A stretch of 14,586 nt of DNA from an uncultured Eubacteriales bacterium (GCA_958414825.1 CATYXQ010000049.1:1-14586); one strand, 5' to 3'; positions 7,357-14,367 are shown, counted from the stretch's first letter. Translations and numbers: made by a program. The notes: generated by a model not told the origin, from the letters alone.

Positions 7357-7385
7357 TTTACTTTCTTGCACGATTATAGTATAGT
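7357..7385 (+). promoter_or_regulatory. Proximal sigma-A-like promoter of the second surface protein gene
   Basis: TTTACT (7357-7362), a 17-base spacer and TATAGT (7380-7385). A second overlapping TATAGT is at 7375-7380. The start near 7392 would give a leader of about 35 bases. It is weaker than the distal promoter at 7103. Confidence 0.5.
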
Positions 7386-7426
7386 ATGGTTGAAGGCAAT
7401 ATCTAAATTTTGAGAGGAGAATTTTT

Positions 7427-9187
7427 ATGAAAAAGTTTGTTGTCTTGGCTCTGAGTATTCTGGTTCTTTCTGTAGCTATGATGGCAGTTGCAGGCGCGGC
7501 AGAATACGTTTATTATGAAAACGATTTTTCTGATGCGGCAGACTTGGAAGACTTTACCCAGTGTCGCGGTGAGTGGGGAATCGTAGACGGTCAGCTTATG
7601 CTCGTCGGCGTTGGCGATCTTGCATTGGGAGAAGATCATGGGTTAATCTTATATACAAAAGACCCTGCTGTTATGAATTTGACCGACTATATTTTGGACG
7701 TGGATATGCTGAATGTGCAGACACAGGCAGGCGCACTGTTCCGCTGCGACATTACGCAGGATATTGGTTCCACAAATAACGCTTTCTATGGTTACTATGC
7801 GTTTACGAGCTTTACTGGTGAAAAAGCGGCGCTCGGCCGCGGCGATTTGGCCGGCGGTTGGGCAGGAAACCTGAAGGTCAGCGACGCGCTTTTCCTTCCT
7901 GGTGCGAATCTGCATCTGAATGTAGTTGTTGAGGGCGATAACATTACATTTACGGTAACGGATAAAGACAACGGCAACGAGCTTTGGAAGCACACGCTGG
8001 TCAATGACGAATTTGCGCTCGGCTCTTTCGGATTCCGCGCTTGTGTTATGAACGGCGGATTGACCAATCTGAATACAGTTGGTTTTGACAATCTGAAAAT
8101 TACGGCGATCGGCGAGGTCGGCGATCATCTCGCGGCTGGAAAAGCGCTTGCGGATTATAAGCCGAATGTGACTTCAGCGGCAGTTATGCCCCAAATCACA
8201 CCCGCGATTGAAGTTACGGTTCCGGACGTCGTAGATGTCGATGTTTCGACGCTGGATATGACCAAGACCGAATATGTTTTCTATGAAAATGATTTTTCGG
8301 ATGCAAACACGCTTGCCGACTTTACACAATATCGCGGCAACTGGACAATTAAAGACGGACGTTTGTATTATTCTGAACTGACGCCCGGATTTGAAGCCAG
8401 CGGCAATTTTTCGTTTATTCTGTATACGGCAAATCATGACGCCAATCTTTTGACCGATTATACGTTTGAAGCGGACTTTTATAATTCTCAGACCTCGATT
8501 GGCTTGGTAACACGCAGCGACTTGGCTCAGGCTTGCAGCGACACCGGCAATGCGTTCTACGGATTTACATCCTTTATCAGTAAAAACGGTCAGTCCGGTG
8601 CAATCGGTTACGGTAATGAACTCGGCAACTGGGGCGGCAATATTAAAGTCAGTGAAGCTTTGCTTACTCCCGGCGGCAACTATCATCTGAAAGTAACGCA
8701 TACAGGCGAAACGCTTGTGTTCGTGATTACGGATATTGACACCGGAAATGTTGTTTGGGAAGATACGGAGTTCGCTACACAGTGGTCAAACGGTTCGTTT
8801 GGAATTCGCTCTATTTCTACGCAGGATGCGCTTACGAATTTGAATACGGTTAGCGTAGACAACCTGAAAATTACGGTACATGGAGATCAGGCAGTTCTTT
8901 TGAATGCAGGGTATCATCCGAATGCCAATATCACTGGCAGAGAACCGGAGGTAACCGAGCCTGTGACTGAAGATACGACCAGTGCAGACGTTACAGATAC
9001 TTCGGACGATACGACCAAAGCGGATGTGACCAAGGCACCCGATACGACGCCTTCTTCATCCGAATCTGACAAAGCGCCCGCCGCAGAGGACAGTTCTTCT
9101 AACACGGGTCTGATTATCGGTATCGTTGTAGCAGTTGTGGTTATCGCGGCTGTGGTAGCTGTAATTGTTGTTAAAAAGAAAAAATAA
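7427..9187 (+). CDS. Secreted membrane-anchored protein with two tandem lectin-like modules
   Basis: A 586-residue surface protein. Residues 1-25 are a signal peptide ending AVAGAA. Two homologous modules of about 201 residues follow, starting at residue 26 (EYVYYENDFSDAADLEDF) and residue 282 (EYVFYENDFSDANTLADF), both ending near NLKIT. Each has the pattern 'END-F-x(n)-F-x(2)-RG-W-x-I-x-DG-x-L', then NAFYG(Y/F), G-x-L-G-x-W-G/A-G-N and LH/YHLxV segments, which is typical of concanavalin A-like (LamG/DUF1080-type) carbohydrate-binding jelly rolls. A linker and a Thr/Asp/Ser-rich stalk (about 505-558) lead to one transmembrane helix (about 561-582) and a KKKK tail, with no LPXTG motif. AGAGGAG lies 7 bases before the ATG. 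It is flanked by its own promoters and terminator. The stalk-helix-Lys ending matches the surface protein at 5955. Carbohydrate binding is inferred from fold-like patterns only; no catalytic residues are recognised. Confidence 0.82.
   Translation: MKKFVVLALSILVLSVAMMAVAGAAEYVYYENDFSDAADLEDFTQCRGEWGIVDGQLMLVGVGDLALGEDHGLILYTKDPAVMNLTDYILDVDMLNVQTQAGALFRCDITQDIGSTNNAFYGYYAFTSFTGEKAALGRGDLAGGWAGNLKVSDALFLPGANLHLNVVVEGDNITFTVTDKDNGNELWKHTLVNDEFALGSFGFRACVMNGGLTNLNTVGFDNLKITAIGEVGDHLAAGKALADYKPNVTSAAVMPQITPAIEVTVPDVVDVDVSTLDMTKTEYVFYENDFSDANTLADFTQYRGNWTIKDGRLYYSELTPGFEASGNFSFILYTANHDANLLTDYTFEADFYNSQTSIGLVTRSDLAQACSDTGNAFYGFTSFISKNGQSGAIGYGNELGNWGGNIKVSEALLTPGGNYHLKVTHTGETLVFVITDIDTGNVVWEDTEFATQWSNGSFGIRSISTQDALTNLNTVSVDNLKITVHGDQAVLLNAGYHPNANITGREPEVTEPVTEDTTSADVTDTSDDTTKADVTKAPDTTPSSSESDKAPAAEDSSSNTGLIIGIVVAVVVIAAVVAVIVVKKKK
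7502..8104 (+). repeat. Module copy 1 of the internal duplication
   Basis: Encodes residues 26-226 of the surface protein at 7427. It aligns with copy 2 at 8270-8875 over its whole length (ENDFSDA, TDY, NAFYG, LGNW/LAGGW, GSFG, LTNLNTV, DNLKIT). The copies have diverged widely at DNA level, so the duplication is old. Confidence 0.8.
8270..8875 (+). repeat. Module copy 2 of the internal duplication
   Basis: Encodes residues 282-483 of the surface protein at 7427. It is offset 256 residues from copy 1, separated from it by a linker of about 55 residues rich in Val, Pro and Ala. Confidence 0.8.
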
Positions 9188-9204
9188 TTGCTGAAGTACT
9201 TATG

Positions 9205-9241
9205 AAAAGCCGGAAAGAGTTTTGAACTCTTTCCGGCTTTT
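9205..9241. terminator. Shared bidirectional terminator
   Basis: A perfect 17-bp inverted repeat (arms 9205-9221 and 9225-9241) with a 3-base TTG loop and TTTT at both ends. It sits 17 bases after the surface protein stop and about 80 bases beyond the stop of the convergent araC-type gene, so it can end transcription from both sides. Confidence 0.9.
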
Positions 9242-9322
9242 GCGCGGCGGCGGATATTTCCTGTTTTCCATTTGAGAAATTACAAGTTATTGCTTTCCCA
9301 GCGCGCTGGGTGATTTAAATCG

Positions 9323-10075
9323 TTAAGACTGTATTTTTCGGATATCTTTCGGCGTTTTTTTCGTTATATTTTTGAAAACCCGTCGGAAATAGGCCACGGA
9401 TGAGAAGCCAAGCGCATCGCTGATTTCCTCAACAGACATTTGGGATTCCGCAAGCAGTTTCACTCCATTTTGAATTAAAATATTGTTTTTATATTCGATC
9501 GGTGTACACCCGGTTGCAGCTTTGAAAAGCGTAAAAAATCGAGCTTGGCTGAAATTGCACAATTCGGCTAAAAATTCAATAGAGGTTTTTTGGGTATAGT
9601 TGTTTTCAATATATTCCAGCGCTGGCCGTACAGCGTTTTTTTCTTTTATGTACTCCTCTTTTTTCAAGTTGGCATACATTTTTTCGAGAAATATATAAAA
9701 AAGGCCGATGCTTTCCATAGATTCTGCTTTATATTTTTCCAAAATCTGTTGGAGCAGGTCGCCCGGATAGTTTTTTAATATTTGAAATTTATATCCTGCC
9801 TTATCGCTGAAATGAATGAAATTGTAGCTTATTGAATACCACCGTATATCCGGTGAACCTTTCCAAATGGAATAGTATTGTGTTCCGGCGCTGATATAAA
9901 TCAGATCATTTTCTTTTGCCGACAAACTTTGTCCATTGTACCAAAATTCGGCTTCGCCATTCAGAATATACCCGATACACGGTCTTTTGTAGATAAGCGG
10001 ATTGCTGGATACTCTGTGATTTTGAAATCTATATAAAGTTATACTGAAGTCGTTTATGAATGGCAATTTGTTCAT
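9323..10075 (-). CDS. AraC-family transcriptional regulator
   Basis: A 250-residue regulator. The N-terminal half (about 20-80) is a cupin-like ligand-sensing domain (RPCIGYILNGEAEFWYNGQ, LIYISAGTQYYSIW). The C-terminal 100 residues hold the paired helix-turn-helix of the AraC/XylS family: first helix pair SIEFLAELCNFSQARFFTLF, then SVEEISDALGFSSVAYFRRV followed by FKNITKKTPKDIR, the signature end. Members bind a sugar or other small molecule and usually activate an adjacent operon. It is transcribed away from the MDR/Gfo-Idh operon with 113 bases between the starts, so control of that operon and of itself is the natural inference. GAGG lies 5 bases before the ATG. It converges on the surface protein gene and shares its terminator. 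Confidence 0.92.
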   Translation of the reverse strand: MNKLPFINDFSITLYRFQNHRVSSNPLIYKRPCIGYILNGEAEFWYNGQSLSAKENDLIYISAGTQYYSIWKGSPDIRWYSISYNFIHFSDKAGYKFQILKNYPGDLLQQILEKYKAESMESIGLFYIFLEKMYANLKKEEYIKEKNAVRPALEYIENNYTQKTSIEFLAELCNFSQARFFTLFKAATGCTPIEYKNNILIQNGVKLLAESQMSVEEISDALGFSSVAYFRRVFKNITKKTPKDIRKIQS

Positions 10076-10110
10076 GCTTTCCTCACTTATAATAATATAG
10101 TATCTTTATT

Positions 10111-10123
10111 TGATAGTATATCA
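10111..10123. promoter_or_regulatory. Candidate operator over the araC-type promoter
   Basis: TGATA-GTA-TATCA is a 5-bp inverted repeat with a 3-base spacer. It covers the -10 box of the minus-strand promoter and lies just upstream of the plus-strand -35 box. AraC proteins more often bind direct repeats, so the assignment is weak. Confidence 0.3.
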
Positions 10124-10143
10124 CATTGCTTAGGTAGAATCAA
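10115..10143 (-). promoter_or_regulatory. Promoter of the araC-type gene
   Basis: Read on the minus strand: TTGATT (10143-10138), a 17-base spacer and TATACT (10120-10115). The start near 10108 gives a leader of about 33 bases before the ATG. Confidence 0.6.
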
Positions 10144-10154
10144 TACAGTATAAT
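10126..10154 (+). promoter_or_regulatory. Promoter of the MDR/Gfo-Idh operon
   Basis: TTGCTT (10126-10131), a 17-base spacer and TATAAT (10149-10154). The weak -35 with a perfect -10 fits an activator-dependent promoter. It overlaps the opposed araC-type promoter by 18 bases. Confidence 0.65.
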
Positions 10155-10188
10155 GTATTTATACCAAGTGAATGAGAGGAGGAGCGCA

Positions 10189-11220
10189 ATGCAAGCAAAG
10201 CAAATTGTATTTACCGCACCAAATACCGCGGAACTTTTGGATTGCCAGATCGGTGAACCGGGTGACGATGAAGTGGTTGTTAAAATCGCATATACAACCA
10301 TCAGCAACGGCACGGAAAAGGCAAATTTGATCGGAGATTTGAACGTATACGGGGGAACGCCGCTGGCGGTTTCTTCTGCGAGGCCGCAATTTCCGAGATA
10401 TTTGGGGTACAGCGGCGCGGGGGTTGTGTGTAAAACGGGCGCAAAAGTCACTTCCGTCAAGGTAAACGATCGTGTAGCGGTTTTATTCGGCAAGCATAGT
10501 TCTTACTGTAAAGTGAAAGCGAGCCGCGTGGTGAAGCTGCCGTCCGACGGTATTACGCTGTCGGAAGCATCTATGGCGACGATTACGACATTTCCGGTTG
10601 CCGCGCTGCGAAAGACACAGCCGGAAATAGGAGAATCGGTCATAATTATGGGACTTGGAATCCTTGGGCAGTTTGCGGTTCAGTTCGCGAAAGTCATGGG
10701 ACTTGTTCCGGTAATCGCGGTGGATCCGGTGGAGGACAGGCGGAATTTTGCGTTGTCTATAGGGGCGGATTTTGCTTTAGATCCATTGGCGCCTGAGTTT
10801 GCTGCGACGGTGAAAAAATTGACCGGCGGCGGAGCCCATATCGCGATTGAGGTGACCGGCAGAGGCGAAGGGCTGGATATGGCGCTTGATTGTATGAGGC
10901 GGCAGGGACGAGTCGCGCTTTTAGGCTGTACGCGGGACTCAAATTTTACAATTGACTATTACAGGAAAGTGCATTATCCGGGGATTACGTTAGTCGGCGC
11001 GCATACGAGCGCTCGTCCTGAATATGAATCGTATCCGCATTATTGGAACTATCGTGACGAAGTCGGTACCGTCTTTAAACTTCTTGAGTTCGGACGGATT
11101 GATTTGAAAAAGATGATTTCCGAAATACATACGCCCGATGAAGCGCCGGAAGTATTTAGAAGATTGGCGATTGACAAAGATTTTCCTTTTGGCGTTCAGT
11201 TTGACTGGACAAAAATGTAA
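10189..11220 (+). CDS. MDR-family (zinc-type alcohol dehydrogenase-like) oxidoreductase, apparently zinc-less
   Basis: A 343-residue medium-chain dehydrogenase/reductase. The N-terminal GroES-like domain (about 1-120) contains ISNGTEKANL and YLGYSGAGVV. The cofactor-binding Rossmann domain has MGLGILGQFA (Gly155, Gly157, Gly160) and Asp179 at the end of the second strand, which favours NAD over NADP. The usual GHE catalytic-zinc motif is replaced by GYS and there is no four-Cys structural-zinc loop, so it resembles the BchC-like MDR branch and not classical sorbitol or alcohol dehydrogenases. The ATG at 10189 follows GAGAGGAGGAG and is preferred over the upstream ATG at 10153, which lies inside the -10 box. 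It is co-transcribed with the Gfo/Idh gene 16 bases downstream, and the pair is probably a sugar, polyol or inositol-like oxidation module. Substrate unknown. Confidence 0.85.
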   Translation: MQAKQIVFTAPNTAELLDCQIGEPGDDEVVVKIAYTTISNGTEKANLIGDLNVYGGTPLAVSSARPQFPRYLGYSGAGVVCKTGAKVTSVKVNDRVAVLFGKHSSYCKVKASRVVKLPSDGITLSEASMATITTFPVAALRKTQPEIGESVIIMGLGILGQFAVQFAKVMGLVPVIAVDPVEDRRNFALSIGADFALDPLAPEFAATVKKLTGGGAHIAIEVTGRGEGLDMALDCMRRQGRVALLGCTRDSNFTIDYYRKVHYPGITLVGAHTSARPEYESYPHYWNYRDEVGTVFKLLEFGRIDLKKMISEIHTPDEAPEVFRRLAIDKDFPFGVQFDWTKM

Positions 11221-11236
11221 AAAGAGGTGAGCAGGT

Positions 11237-12241
11237 ATGCGGAAAATTAGACTGGGACATATCGGGGTTCTTCATGATCATAGTAGCGCAAAATTGCAGT
11301 GCGTGCGAAAATATCCGGATATTTTTGAAGTGGTAGGCGTTGTTGCCGAGACAAAAGAATTGGAAGAAAAGTGTAAAAATCAACCGGCCTATCGGGGCAT
11401 TCCGTTTATGAGCGAGGAGGAACTCTTTGCTGTTCCTGGGCTTGACGCAGTGCTGGTAGAGGGGTATGAATTGAATTTGCTGAATATCGCCAAGCGTTGC
11501 GTTGACCGCGGCATTCATATTCATTTGGATAAACCGGCGGGAAATGATCTTGAACTTTTCAGAAGTATTTTGGATGAAGCTGCCGAAAAAAATTTGGTTA
11601 TTCAGCTTGCGTACATGTATCGGTATAATACGGCGATTCAGCACTGCCTGAAAATGTATAAAAACGGTCAGATTGGCAAGCTGACGGGAATTGATACCGC
11701 TATGTGTACCCATCACAGCAAGGAAAAAATCAAATGGCTTGAGAACTTCAAAGGTGGCACGATGTTTTTTATTGGCTGCCATATGGTGGACTTGATTTAC
11801 ATGTTTGCGGGTAAACCCAAAAACATCGTGCGCTTTAACCAGAAAACGCATCTGAATGGAAATGACGCTGAGGATACATGTCTTGCCGTTTTTGAATATG
11901 ACGATTTCTCCGCGACTATACGCATGAATTCTACAGAGGTAAACGGGTTCGGCCGACGTCAATTCGTGTTATGCGGCGAGGAGGCCACCGTGGAAATCCG
12001 TCCGCTGGAGGGACCGACTATGATGCGGGTATCTACACGGGAAATGTGCGAGAAAACGACATATCAAGATAAATATATGAATGTTCCGCCGGCCGTTATG
12101 GCGGGGCGTTATGATTCTATGATGATGGATTTTGCCAGAATGGTTACGGAGGGAAAAGAAAATCCGTTTAGTTTTGAATACGAATACGAATTGCAAAAAC
12201 TTGTTTTATATACATGCGGTTACGATGTTGATTGGAAGTAA
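11237..12241 (+). CDS. Gfo/Idh/MocA-family oxidoreductase
   Basis: A 334-residue NAD(P)-dependent oxidoreductase. The N-terminal Rossmann domain opens with IRLGHIGVLHDHSS, an unusual form of the nucleotide-binding loop without the classical GxGxxG. The family Lys is in HIHLDKPAGND (Asp98-Lys99-Pro100; usually EKP). The C-terminal alpha/beta domain has YMYRYNTAIQ and GGTMFFIGCHMVDLIY with the His182/Asp185 pair typical of the active site. Members oxidise or reduce sugars, inositols or sugar phosphates, usually at a ring hydroxyl. AGAGGTGA lies 6 bases before the ATG. It is second in an operon with the MDR dehydrogenase, under the divergent AraC-type regulator, and ends at a strong terminator. 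No transporter or kinase gene is nearby to reveal the substrate. Confidence 0.88.
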   Translation: MRKIRLGHIGVLHDHSSAKLQCVRKYPDIFEVVGVVAETKELEEKCKNQPAYRGIPFMSEEELFAVPGLDAVLVEGYELNLLNIAKRCVDRGIHIHLDKPAGNDLELFRSILDEAAEKNLVIQLAYMYRYNTAIQHCLKMYKNGQIGKLTGIDTAMCTHHSKEKIKWLENFKGGTMFFIGCHMVDLIYMFAGKPKNIVRFNQKTHLNGNDAEDTCLAVFEYDDFSATIRMNSTEVNGFGRRQFVLCGEEATVEIRPLEGPTMMRVSTREMCEKTTYQDKYMNVPPAVMAGRYDSMMMDFARMVTEGKENPFSFEYEYELQKLVLYTCGYDVDWK

Positions 12242-12276
12242 ATCTTTTGAATGGATTGGTTTTCTTTAGTTTATCT

Positions 12277-12314
12277 AAAAACCGGCGTTTGCTGCAGCGA
12301 ACGCCGGTTTTTTT
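12277..12314 (+). terminator. Intrinsic terminator of the MDR/Gfo-Idh operon
   Basis: A 13-bp stem with arms 12277-12289 (AAAAACCGGCGTT) and 12300-12312, a GC-rich core and a 10-base loop, followed by an uninterrupted run of seven T. Confidence 0.93.
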
Positions 12315-12576
12315 GTTTTTAAATTTATAATTTTAGGCGTTTATATCATAGAGATAGCTATTTGAAATAGAAACGGCCAAAATACAGCGTTCGTTGCTTG
12401 GAAAAGACGGAAATTTGAAATATTTCAGACAGAGCGATTTGCGCGTTTGTTATATGCATAGAATCGCCTTATAATAATGAAGAAAATGTGCGGATTTAAA
12501 TTGCGGTGTGTATTCTTTCTTTGTCACCCTGCCATGCCGGATATCATACTATGTAATCGAGGGGGTTGATGTTGCC
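12315..12576. other. Intergenic region upstream of dpaA
   Basis: Together with the preceding terminator, this makes a 335-base gap. It is A/T-rich. Beyond two overlapping promoter-like sequences (12447-12475) and a short palindrome CTATTTGAAATAG near 12357-12370, I see nothing: no gene, RNA fold or repeat that I can support. Confidence 0.5.
12447..12475 (+). promoter_or_regulatory. Candidate dpaAB promoter (sigma-A-like, with a sporulation-type -10 inside)
   Basis: TTGTTA (12447-12452), a 17-base spacer and TATAAT (12470-12475) fit sigma-A. Within the spacer, CATAGAAT (12457-12464) fits the CATAnnnT -10 of the mother-cell factors sigma-E and sigma-K, which is what dipicolinate synthase genes use in Bacillus, but its -35 match (GATTT near 12436) is poor. 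Which one is used cannot be settled from sequence. Confidence 0.35.
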
Positions 12577-13473
12577 ATGTATGAAAATGTAAAAATTGGA
12601 ATAATCGGCGGCGATATGCGCCAAACTGCACTGGCACGCCGCCTCTCGGATATGGGATTTGAAACTGCAGTATGGGGGCTTGCGCGCGACGGTGATATAG
12701 GCCGCTCCGTACGGTGCGGCGACTGGCATGGCGCTGTAACGGACAGTCGGGCGGTTATTTTGCCTTTGCCGGCTTCTGTTGACGGAGTACGGGTAAACGC
12801 GCCGTTTGCCGACGGTTTTGAATTACGCATGTCTCATTTAATGAATGAATTGCCCGCTGACACTCTGCTTATCGGCGGCAAATTTGATTTTGGAATTAAG
12901 GAAGCGGCAAAGGAATGCAATATTCCTTTGCTGGATTATTTTGAATGCGAGGAATTGCAGATTAAAAATGCGATCCCGACTGCTGAAGGCGCGGTTGAAA
13001 TTGCAATGCGTGAAATGCCGATCACAGTTTTTGGTGCCAAGGCGCTGGTATGCGGTTATGGCCGAATCGGTAAAGTGCTCGCGACAATGCTGAAAAATAT
13101 CGGCGCATCGGTTTGTGTAGCTGCACGCGGACAGCAGGAATTAGCGACGGCAGCGGTTTGCGGGCATTCTTCGGCGAAATTCGGAACCGGTGACTTTGTG
13201 CGTGCAATATCTGATGCGGATGTTGTGTTTAATACGGTGCCGGCTAAAGTTTTGGATAAAACTTTGATTGAAAAAATGGAGAAATGCTGTCTGGTCGTTG
13301 ATCTCGCTTCCGGACGCGGCGGTGTGGATTTTAATGCTGCCGAGGCGCGCGGTATAAAAACCGTGCATGCGCTTTCTCTGCCCGGTAAAGTGGCGCCGTT
13401 CACTGCGGGCGGTATTATTTGCGACTGCGTACTGGAACTTTTAATACGGGAGGGAGTCATCGCTAAGCCATGA
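12577..13473 (+). CDS. dpaA: Dipicolinate synthase subunit A (SpoVFA)
   Basis: A 298-residue subunit, about the length of Bacillus SpoVFA. With DpaB it converts dihydroxytetrahydrodipicolinate from the lysine pathway to dipicolinic acid in the mother cell during sporulation; the acid is then moved into the spore core. The N-terminal DpaA domain starts IGIIGGDMRQTALARRL (residues 7-23). The C-terminal NAD(P)-binding Rossmann domain has VCGYGRIGKVLA (Gly160, Gly162, Gly165) and ends with LPGKVAPFTAG. The ATG at 12577 is chosen because homology begins there and GAGGGGG lies 11 bases upstream; an earlier in-frame ATG at 12508 would add 23 residues unlike the family. Its stop overlaps the dpaB start by ATGA, indicating translational coupling. 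Unlike the Bacillus operon, no asd or dapA genes follow. Confidence 0.93.
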   Translation: MYENVKIGIIGGDMRQTALARRLSDMGFETAVWGLARDGDIGRSVRCGDWHGAVTDSRAVILPLPASVDGVRVNAPFADGFELRMSHLMNELPADTLLIGGKFDFGIKEAAKECNIPLLDYFECEELQIKNAIPTAEGAVEIAMREMPITVFGAKALVCGYGRIGKVLATMLKNIGASVCVAARGQQELATAAVCGHSSAKFGTGDFVRAISDADVVFNTVPAKVLDKTLIEKMEKCCLVVDLASGRGGVDFNAAEARGIKTVHALSLPGKVAPFTAGGIICDCVLELLIREGVIAKP

Positions 13474-14030
13474 TCGGATTTGCATTTTGCGGGTCGTTCT
13501 GTACACTTGAAAAATCGTTCGGTGAATTTGAAAAAATGCTGCAAAAAGGCCGTGCGCTGCAGCCGATCGTCAGTGAAAACGTTTTTTCAACCGATACTCG
13601 CTTCCAAATGGCGGATGAATTTTGCACCCGCTTGAAGCATTTAAGCGGGAAATCCGTAATTCATACGATTTCTGACGCCGAGCCGCTTGGACCGAAAATC
13701 GTATTAGAGGGATTGATAATTTGTCCGTGCACCGGCAATACTTTATCTAAAATAGCAAACGGAATCACCGATACGGCAGTGACAATGGCGGCAAAAGCAC
13801 ATCTGCGTTCCAATCGGCCGCTCGTTATTGCGCTGGCTTCCAATGATGCACTGTCGGCCAATTTAAAAAATATTGCTGCGCTGCTTGAACGTAAACATAT
13901 TTATTTTGTCCCTATGTATCAGGATGATCCGGAGAATAAACCGCATTCACTGATTGCGGACTTTTCTCTTTTGGAACAGACGTATTTACTTGCGCTTGAG
14001 GGCAGACAACTGCAGAAAATTTTTATTTAA
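13470..14030 (+). CDS. dpaB: Dipicolinate synthase subunit B (SpoVFB)
   Basis: A 186-residue flavoprotein-type subunit, close to the usual length of about 200. It opens with IGFAFCGSFCTLEKS and carries the highly conserved SENVFSTDTRF, DAEPLGPK, ICPCTGNTLSKIANGITDT and MAAKAHLRSNRP segments, then IYFVPMYQDDP. These are characteristic of DpaB within the UbiX/Dfp-like flavoprotein fold. It acts with DpaA to make dipicolinic acid. Its start overlaps the dpaA stop (ATGA); GGGAGGGAG lies 13 bases upstream, somewhat far, so coupling to dpaA translation is likely. No clear terminator follows before the SASP gene, 139 bases on, so read-through into that gene is possible. Confidence 0.94.
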   Translation: MIGFAFCGSFCTLEKSFGEFEKMLQKGRALQPIVSENVFSTDTRFQMADEFCTRLKHLSGKSVIHTISDAEPLGPKIVLEGLIICPCTGNTLSKIANGITDTAVTMAAKAHLRSNRPLVIALASNDALSANLKNIAALLERKHIYFVPMYQDDPENKPHSLIADFSLLEQTYLLALEGRQLQKIFI

Positions 14031-14169
14031 TCTGTTTTTAGGGAAAAATTTCAATAAAAAAGTGTTAAAATTGCCATTCATAACGAAAAAGGTTAGGTAA
14101 ATAATAATATCAGAGGACGCAACAGCGGACTCAATTATATAGATAACTTGAAAACAGAGGAGAAAAGAA

Positions 14170-14367
14170 ATGGCAAGCAACAAGGCACTTGTTCCCGAAG
14201 CTAAGGCGGCTCTTGAACAGTTCAAGATGGAAGCTGCAAGCGAAGTCGGCGTAACGCTTAACCAGGGTTATAACGGTGATCTCACCTCTAAGCAGGCAGG
14301 CTCTATCGGCGGCCAGATGGTCAAGAAGATGGTAGAGAAGTACGAGAACGAAATTAAAACCAAATAA
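14170..14367 (+). CDS. Alpha/beta-type small acid-soluble spore protein (SASP)
   Basis: A 65-residue SASP of normal length. These proteins saturate spore DNA, shift it to an A-like form and protect it from UV and chemical damage; on germination the protease GPR degrades them to amino acids. Family signatures are NKALVPEAKAALEQFKMEAASEVGV, split here as the first conserved block (residues 4-28), and the second block YNGDLTSKQAGSIGGQMVKKM with the DNA-contacting GxxTSxxxGxxGGxMVK(K/R)M-like pattern. The GPR cleavage site would be after Glu21 in KMEAASE, with Ala where most SASPs have a bulky hydrophobic residue. AGAGGAG lies 7 bases upstream of the ATG. I found no convincing sigma-G promoter in the 139 bases before it; CATAACGA at 14079 is a partial -10. 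It has its own terminator. Confidence 0.95.
   Translation: MASNKALVPEAKAALEQFKMEAASEVGVTLNQGYNGDLTSKQAGSIGGQMVKKMVEKYENEIKTK

Larger units (their letters stand above)
7020..7426. other. Long A/T-rich intergenic regulatory region
   Basis: With the preceding terminator, this makes a gap of 458 bases between the two surface protein genes. It contains two promoter-like sequences (7103-7131 and 7357-7385), an 18-base perfect palindrome (7326-7343) and one very short possible peptide frame (7166-7234). No gene of normal size was recognised; a 133-codon frame on the opposite strand has no family-like features. I see no known riboswitch fold. Confidence 0.6.

Noticed and set aside
6970..7371. 133-codon open frame on the minus strand in the intergenic region
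   Set aside because: Its product is rich in Phe, Tyr, Lys and Asn as expected from translated A/T-rich DNA; it crosses a terminator and a perfect promoter and has no convincing start signal.
7138..7426. Riboswitch in the long leader of the lectin-like gene
   Set aside because: I could not recognise conserved core motifs of any known class, nor a terminator/antiterminator pair.
9297..9310. 14-base perfect palindrome CCCAGCGCGCTGGG after the araC-type gene
   Set aside because: No T-run follows on either strand and the loop would be very short. The 17-bp hairpin at 9205-9241 is the better terminator. A protein-binding role is possible but unsupported.
12508..12576. N-terminal extension of DpaA from the ATG at 12508
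   Set aside because: The extra 23 residues do not resemble DpaA, and a good binding site precedes the ATG at 12577.
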